Assembly: GCA_027056615.1 (NCBI GenBank)
Contig: JALUKJ010000217.1
Coordinates: forward strand, 1 to 10,355
Direction: 5' to 3'
From: Campylobacteraceae bacterium
Lineage (GTDB): Bacteria > Campylobacterota > Campylobacteria > Campylobacterales > Sulfurovaceae
Length of the DNA stretch: 10,355 nt
How positions within the stretch are numbered: the first letter of the stretch is position 1; the number at the start of each line of letters is the position of its first letter. The notes under the pieces are model-generated. The model saw only the letters and a program-made list of their open reading frames with translations. It did not search any database and was not told the DNA's origin. The position numbers and the translations under genes are program-made. Positions 6,870 through 10,355 of the stretch are shown here, one piece after another.

Positions 6870-8438
6870 ATTAAAGCTATATCTCAAACTAAACTTATTA
6901 TTTTAGTATCACTGTTTTTTATATTTTTTGACAACTACTCTTTCTATAAAAATGTTTTAGAAGTCTATCCTTTGGATGGAATGAATATAATCTACATTAT
7001 CTCATTAAGCATTGTTATTGTTGCTTTTAATATTTTCCTTTTTACACTTGTCTCTTCTAAATATACTCTAAAAGCTATGCTCATAACAGTATTAATTATC
7101 TCTGCCTTTACTAGCTATTTTATGGATGTCTACCATGTTATTATTGATAATATCATGATTCAAAATAGTCTACAAACCGACATAAAAGAGTCTTTAGATT
7201 TACTCTCTTTTAAACTACTTCTCTATGTTATTTTTTTAGGGCTATTTCCTGCCTATTTGGTATATAGAATAGAGCTTAAACCTATATCTTTTAAAGCTAC
7301 TATACTCTCTAAAGTCAAAGTACTTTTTGGTTCATTACTTATTATAGTTCTTCTACTTCTTAGCTTCTCAAAGTTTTATACTTCTTTTCTTAGAGAACAT
7401 AAACCTTTACGCTTTTATGTTAATCCAACCTATTGGATTTACTCTATTGGTGACTATATTGCCCTTGTAACTAACAGTGGAGAAGTTAAGTTTAAACAAA
7501 TTGGATTAGATGCTAAAATTTCACCAATAAACAAACCTCATAAGTTAGTTATTATGGTAGTAGGAGAGGCAACAAGAGCAGACCACTTTTCATTAAATGG
7601 CTATAAAAGAGAAACTAATCCTCTGCTTAAAAAAGAGAATATTATTAACTTTAAAAATTTCTACTCTTGTGGAACATCTACGGCTGTCTCTGTTCCTTGT
7701 ATGTTCTCTGTTTATAATAGAAGTGATTACAGTTATAAAAAGGGTAGAGCAACTGAAAATGTACTTGATGTTATTAAACATACTAAACAAGTAGCCATCT
7801 TATGGAGAGACAATAACTCTGACTCCAAAGGGGTAGCCTTGCGTGTACCATTTGAAGATTTTAAGTATGGAGAGAAAAATACTCTGTGTAATGATGGAGA
7901 GTGTCGAGATGAAGGGATGTTGGTTGGTTTAGACAAATACATAGAACAACACAAAAATCAAGACATCTTAATAGTCCTACATCAGATGGGAAACCATGGA
8001 CCAGCCTACTACAAACGTTACCCAAAAGAGTTTGAAAAGTTTACCCCTGTTTGTAAAACGAATCAATTAGAAAATTGTACAAAAGAGAGCATTGCTAATG
8101 CTTATGATAATGCCTTACTCTATAGTGATTACTTCCTCTCAAAGGTTATTAACCTATTAAAAAACTATCAAAATAGCTATGATACCACCATGTTTTATAT
8201 AGCAGACCATGGTGAAAGTCTAGGAGAAAAAGGAATTTATCTACACGGACTACCATATTTTATGGCACCCCAAGCTCAAACACATGTTGCCTCTGTAGCA
8301 TGGTTTGGAAAAAATAATCAACATAAATTAGATGCAAATAAACACTATTCCCAAGACAACCTTTTTGATACACTCTTAGGAATTTTTAATGTCAAAAGTG
8401 AGGTCTATAATAAAAATATGGATATTTTAAATAATTAA
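6870..8438 (+). CDS. eptA: Lipid A phosphoethanolamine transferase, EptA/EptC family
   Basis: An inner-membrane enzyme that moves phosphoethanolamine from phosphatidylethanolamine to lipid A. In Campylobacter the homologue EptC also modifies the flagellar rod and glycans. About five N-terminal membrane helices (from 9 to about 170) precede a periplasmic sulfatase-fold domain. Numbering from the ATT at 6870 (522 residues), the metal and catalytic residues are Glu233 in VGEATRADH, the phosphate-accepting Thr271 in CGTSTAVSVPCMFS, and Asp446-His447 in IADHGES. Cysteine pairs 267/277, 340/345 and 395/403 match the disulfides known in EptA and MCR-1. The first ordinary start is a TTG at 6972 or an ATG at 6981, but both would cut away the first helix: the frame upstream reads KLIILVSLFFIFFDNYSFYK, as in homologues. 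It therefore probably starts at ATT. Its exact acceptor is not visible. It ends 25 bp from a convergent gene. Confidence 0.93.
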   Translation: MKAISQTKLIILVSLFFIFFDNYSFYKNVLEVYPLDGMNIIYIISLSIVIVAFNIFLFTLVSSKYTLKAMLITVLIISAFTSYFMDVYHVIIDNIMIQNSLQTDIKESLDLLSFKLLLYVIFLGLFPAYLVYRIELKPISFKATILSKVKVLFGSLLIIVLLLLSFSKFYTSFLREHKPLRFYVNPTYWIYSIGDYIALVTNSGEVKFKQIGLDAKISPINKPHKLVIMVVGEATRADHFSLNGYKRETNPLLKKENIINFKNFYSCGTSTAVSVPCMFSVYNRSDYSYKKGRATENVLDVIKHTKQVAILWRDNNSDSKGVALRVPFEDFKYGEKNTLCNDGECRDEGMLVGLDKYIEQHKNQDILIVLHQMGNHGPAYYKRYPKEFEKFTPVCKTNQLENCTKESIANAYDNALLYSDYFLSKVINLLKNYQNSYDTTMFYIADHGESLGEKGIYLHGLPYFMAPQAQTHVASVAWFGKNNQHKLDANKHYSQDNLFDTLLGIFNVKSEVYNKNMDILNN

Positions 8439-8463
8439 TTTCTACTCTCTAAAAACAAATTTT

Positions 8464-9327
8464 TCAAGATAGCTCTTTTCCGTTTTCAACTAAATGTCTA
8501 TTGATACAATCAAGAAACTTAACATAGAGAGCTTTTTCAACATTCTCTTTACCCTTTTTTTTCTCTGCTTTGGTAATCTCTTTACGAATAATTTCACACT
8601 CTTCTGATAGTAGGTCTTCACCCTCAAATGCTTTTTGCATATTGACAACTTGATTTGAAAATAGGGTTTTAAAACCACGGATATAAGCACCAATATTTTC
8701 AGAGAAATTATGCACTTTTACATAGGTTTGTGATTTTTTAAACCATTTAAGTAGTGCCATTACCATTGTATATCGACGTTTGAACCATGGTATATCCATA
8801 AGTTTATCTTCACCAACATGTAAAATAAAATGCACAGGAATAAAGAATAAAACTTTAAATAAGTAAAGACCTATAAAAATAAAAATATGCCCAGATGCCA
8901 AAAAGCCCAATGCCACAAACCCAAGAAGTTCCATTAAAATAAAGGGAATTCCAAAAAGTGCTAAAATGAGATATTTATTCATCTCTTTGACATGGCTTTC
9001 AAAAAAGGTTGCTATGCGACTTCTTTGGAAAGACTCAGCACTCTTTTTAAATCCAAGTTCCCAAAAAATTTCTAAGAAAAGTACCACAATAATAGCTGTT
9101 ATAAAAAAGAGAACTCGTGCAAAAAAGTTTTGAATGGTAACTTTTTTGTCACGAACTTCAATCCACTCCTCTTTAGTATCATAGAGTCTATTTTCATACT
9201 CTTCTAAAATCCATTCACCAAATTTTTTTAATTTAATACCAATAGTCTGCCAAAATTTTTGGCTTAAGGGTATATACTCTCCCAATAACAAGATGAGAAT
9301 AATCACCAATATAATTTCATGTAACAT
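8464..9327 (-). CDS. Four-helix membrane protein of unknown function
   Basis: I do not recognise the family. The 287-residue product has a short hydrophobic N-terminus (about 4-16) and membrane segments at about 68-92, 119-143 and 145-170. The loop between the first two is charged and rich in Glu and Trp (EEYENRLYDTKEEWIEV). The C-terminal 115 residues are basic and helical (WFKRRYTMVMALLKWFKK, then AEKKKGKENVEKA) and likely cytoplasmic. The ATG at 9327 is supported by AAGGA seven bases upstream. It stands alone, convergent with the phosphoethanolamine transferase gene and downstream of transposase debris, so the context gives no function. Codon and base use look like its neighbours, and I see no sign that it belongs to the mobile elements to its right. 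Confidence 0.85.
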   Translation of the reverse strand: MLHEIILVIILILLLGEYIPLSQKFWQTIGIKLKKFGEWILEEYENRLYDTKEEWIEVRDKKVTIQNFFARVLFFITAIIVVLFLEIFWELGFKKSAESFQRSRIATFFESHVKEMNKYLILALFGIPFILMELLGFVALGFLASGHIFIFIGLYLFKVLFFIPVHFILHVGEDKLMDIPWFKRRYTMVMALLKWFKKSQTYVKVHNFSENIGAYIRGFKTLFSNQVVNMQKAFEGEDLLSEECEIIRKEITKAEKKKGKENVEKALYVKFLDCINRHLVENGKELS

Positions 9328-9355
9328 AGATTTCCTTCCTAACCATAAAAGATAA

Positions 9356-9380
9356 CATATTTTACACTCTTTAAAATATG
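9356..9380. repeat. Perfect 9-bp inverted repeat upstream of the 8464-9327 gene
   Basis: CATATTTTA (9356-9364) and TAAAATATG (9372-9380) form a perfect inverted repeat with a 7-base loop. It lies between the transposase remnant and the start of the membrane protein gene, which both read leftward. It also contains a possible -10 box (TAAAAT on the minus strand, 9364-9359). It could be an operator, a hairpin closing the old transposase transcript, or chance in AT-rich DNA. Confidence 0.45.
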
Positions 9381-9721
9381 ACTACACTTTAGACAAATCA
9401 CCCCGTCATTTCATACCCATCATTTAATAGAAACCCCTCAAACTCATTATTTACAAAATCCTCATCAATACTTTTGTTAACTTTAGGAAAAAACGAGCCA
9501 ATATCTAAAGTGGCAAAAACTCTTCGTAACGATAATTGAGTACTTCCAGCTGTAACAGTAACTCCATTTTTATAATGCACTCTCCAAGACAATGACTCTT
9601 TAATATAATCAATAATTGTTTGCTTAAACTGGATAGAAGAGAGCTTTAAAATTATAAAGCACCAGAGTTTAAAATAGAGAAATTGATAGTAGCTCTTTTG
9701 AGTATGCATCATAATATCTTT

Positions 9722-9729
9722 AAATCTAA
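9722..9729. repeat. Left copy of the 8-bp target site duplication AAATCTAA
   Basis: AAATCTAA immediately precedes GGCAT, the left end of the 9730-10000 element. The same eight bases stand at 10001-10008 directly after its right end. The copies lie within the transposase reading frame, where one copy alone gives a continuous frame. Confidence 0.75.
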
Positions 9730-9787
9730 GGCATCCTTCATATCTACCGAAAAGTAGTTTACACTTTTTTTAGGAATCGGAGACTTT

Positions 9788-9929
9788 AGTCCAATGCCAA
9801 TGAATTAAGCTCAAATCCTGTAGGTTCGATTTCATCGAACAAAAAATCAGAACCCGTAAAACAATCCGTTCGATGAAATCGAACCTACAGATTCCAAACA
9901 TTAATTCGTTAATTCATTGGCATTGGACT
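9788..9929. repeat. Middle inverted repeat nested in the element
   Basis: Positions 9788-9808 and 9909-9929 are perfect 21-base reverse complements of each other (core CCAATGCCAATGAATTAA). At their outer edge each carries a small self-complementary unit, GACTTTAGTC on the left (9782-9791) and GGACTTTAGTCC on the right (9925-9936). On the inner right side TTAATTCG and TTAATTCA are adjacent near-copies (9901-9916). These features suggest a second insertion inside the first. Confidence 0.75.
9818..9890. repeat. Inner pair of REP-like palindromes in head-to-head order
   Basis: Positions 9818-9840 and 9868-9890 are perfect 23-base reverse complements, separated by 27 bases. Each arm is CTGTAG-like followed by a hairpin of its own, GTTCGAT-TTC-ATCGAAC (7-bp stem, 3-base loop). 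A short palindrome next to a conserved GTAGG head, present as an inverted pair, is the layout of REP/BIME sequences mobilised by RAYT transposases. No RAYT gene is in the window. Confidence 0.7.
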
Positions 9930-10000
9930 TTAGTCCCGAAAAATAATAAGCGAGGCTAAAGCCATCGGTTCCAAAGTGTAAACTACTTATGAAACATGCC

Positions 10001-10008
10001 AAATCTAA
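10001..10008. repeat. Right copy of the 8-bp target site duplication AAATCTAA
   Basis: Identical to 9722-9729 and directly after the right end (ATGCC) of the 9730-10000 element. On the minus strand it encodes the TTTTAGATTT part of the transposase frame. Confidence 0.75.
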
Positions 10009-10199
10009 AACGGTTTTTTAACTCATTAAACATTGGTTCAATATCCCATCTCTTTGCATATCTTTTGATAATCTCTTCTCCTGATAACTTCTCATTTGTT
10101 GAAATTATCAGACGCATAGATTTACTATCTTCAAAAAATACCCATACTGCTTTAACTGTCTTATATTTTAGAAATATTGCTTTACCAACTACACTTTAA

Positions 10200-10335
10200 G
10201 AGAAATAAGAGCATTATTTTAATCAAATAATTTTTGTTAAAAAATATTTTTTTTTAAGCTGTTTTATACTACGATGTCACATATTGGAGTTTCCTAGTTA
10301 GGAAGCCTCTAGCTCTTTAGCTTGAAGTAGTTCAC
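10200..10335 (+). mobile_element. Possible IS200/IS605-type non-autonomous element or relic of a TnpB guide RNA (omega RNA) scaffold
   Basis: No protein gene is seen here. The right part reads TAGTTAGGAAGCC (10296-10308), then an imperfect hairpin (10306-10327, AGCT-CTTT-AGCT core with two mismatches), then GTAGTTCAC ending at 10335. This order, GGAAGCC, hairpin, GTAGTTCAC, is what I know from right ends of IS200/IS605 elements, where it also forms the 3' end of the RNA used by TnpB. The left side starts directly after TTTAA (10195-10199), a target used by IS605-type elements, and has a subterminal hairpin (ATTATTT 10213-10219 with AAATAAT 10225-10231). It has no tnpA or tnpB, so it would be a palindrome-associated, non-autonomous element or a decayed end. 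The left border is much less certain than the right. Confidence 0.42.
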
Positions 10336-10355
10336 ATCACAAGAGATGTTAGTAT

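Larger units (their letters stand above)
9752..9988. repeat. Outer inverted repeat of the MITE-like element
   Basis: AAGTAGTTTACACTTT at 9752-9767 is the perfect reverse complement of 9973-9988. The similarity continues inward less exactly (GGAATCGG at 9773-9780 against GGAACCGATGG read from 9972 back). Together with the GGCAT blocks at the ends it forms the terminal inverted repeat. Confidence 0.75.
9730..10000. mobile_element. MITE-like non-autonomous element inserted in the transposase gene
   Basis: A 271-bp element with no coding capacity. Its ends are imperfect terminal inverted repeats: the left end GGCATCCTTCAT (9730-9741) matches the reverse complement of the right end (9989-10000, GGCATGTTTCAT) at 10 of 12 positions. 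Further in, a perfect 16-bp arm follows (9752-9767 with 9973-9988); the left side has ten extra bases between the two blocks. The flanking 8-bp direct repeats, and the restored transposase frame when the element and one repeat are removed, define the ends. A GGC end and 8-bp duplication occur in IS1595-type elements, so one of these might supply the transposase in trans, but that is a guess. The interior consists almost wholly of nested inverted repeats. Confidence 0.75.
9398..10195 (-). pseudogene. C-terminal remnant of an IS4-type DDE transposase, split by a 271-bp element
   Basis: The right piece (10195-10009) reads GKAIFLKYKTVKAVWVFF, then RLIISTNEKLSGEEIIKRYAKRWDIEPMFNELK. Its YAKRWDIEPMFNELK is an exact Y-(2)-R-(3)-E-(6)-K signature, with the third catalytic acid, the Glu, at 10039-10037. 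The left piece (9729-9398) continues with FKDIMMHTQKSYYQFLYFKL and runs to a TGA at 9400-9398. Joining them by removing 9730-10008 gives an unbroken 172-residue C-terminal part with RFRFKDIMMHTQ across the junction. With the insert, translation ends at a TAG just inside it. Upstream, the frame is closed by a TAA at 10198-10196 and the N-terminal half with the first two catalytic Asp residues is missing, so the gene is dead. Family assignment to IS4, or the related IS701 group, rests on the signature and overall look only. Confidence 0.8.

Noticed and set aside
9398..9712. A free-standing 104-residue protein starting at the ATG at 9712
   Set aside because: Its reading frame joins the transposase remnant once the MITE is removed. 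The ATG is an internal methionine with no good ribosome binding site, so it is treated as part of a pseudogene.
9381..10198. Direct repeat ACTACACTTTA at 9381-9391 and 10188-10198 bracketing the transposase remnant
   Set aside because: An 11-base match is expected many times by chance in 10 kb of AT-rich DNA, and the right copy lies inside the transposase reading frame, so it is not a target duplication of that IS.
9996..10199. A 67-codon open frame on the plus strand
   Set aside because: It lies opposite the clear IS4-type transposase frame on the minus strand, which carries the Y-(2)-R-(3)-E-(6)-K motif.
9398..10355. CRISPR array in the repeat-rich right end
   Set aside because: The repeats are inverted pairs, not regularly spaced direct repeats with unique spacers, and no cas gene is present.

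Overview
The window looks like chromosome from a Campylobacterota (Epsilonproteobacteria) species, probably of the Sulfurimonas/Sulfurovum type. It is AT-rich throughout. MurB is the short ~258-residue form known from Campylobacter and Helicobacter. Promoters look like extended -10 boxes (T-tract, then GCTATAAT or similar) without a clear -35. Species-level placement is a guess.

Left part (1-5331). A membrane protein of unknown function (minus, 136-1128) is divergent from topA (DNA topoisomerase I, plus). topA is followed after 12 bp by a small YfcE-type metallophosphoesterase gene, probably in the same operon. A 123-residue charged helical protein follows, with its own promoter so close to the ATG that the transcript may be leaderless. 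It runs tail to tail into murB (minus), and the two overlap by 4 bp. murB and a tRNA-Ala(GGC) gene are divergent and share a very short promoter region.

Middle part (5352-9327). A DUF945-type envelope protein (minus) is divergent from a phosphoethanolamine transferase of the EptA/EptC class (plus). The transferase has a complete catalytic set, but its natural start appears to be an ATT codon behind a good ribosome binding site. A four-helix membrane protein of unknown function (minus) is convergent with it. With murB, several genes here concern the cell envelope, but apart from topA and the phosphoesterase gene they are not in one operon.

Right part (9328-10355) is a mobile-element graveyard. 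The C-terminal end of an IS4-type transposase (minus) with the Y-(2)-R-(3)-E-(6)-K signature is split by a 271-bp non-coding element. That element is flanked by an 8-bp direct repeat, AAATCTAA; removing it plus one repeat copy rejoins the transposase reading frame without a stop. It is MITE-like, with imperfect terminal inverted repeats beginning GGCAT, and holds several nested inverted repeats, including a REP-like palindrome pair around position 9854. Next to it, at 10200-10335, lies a short stretch ending in a motif typical of IS200/IS605 right ends and TnpB-associated (omega) RNA, with no tnpB or tnpA gene in view. This stacking of non-autonomous elements and the ATT start of the transferase gene are the two most interesting observations.
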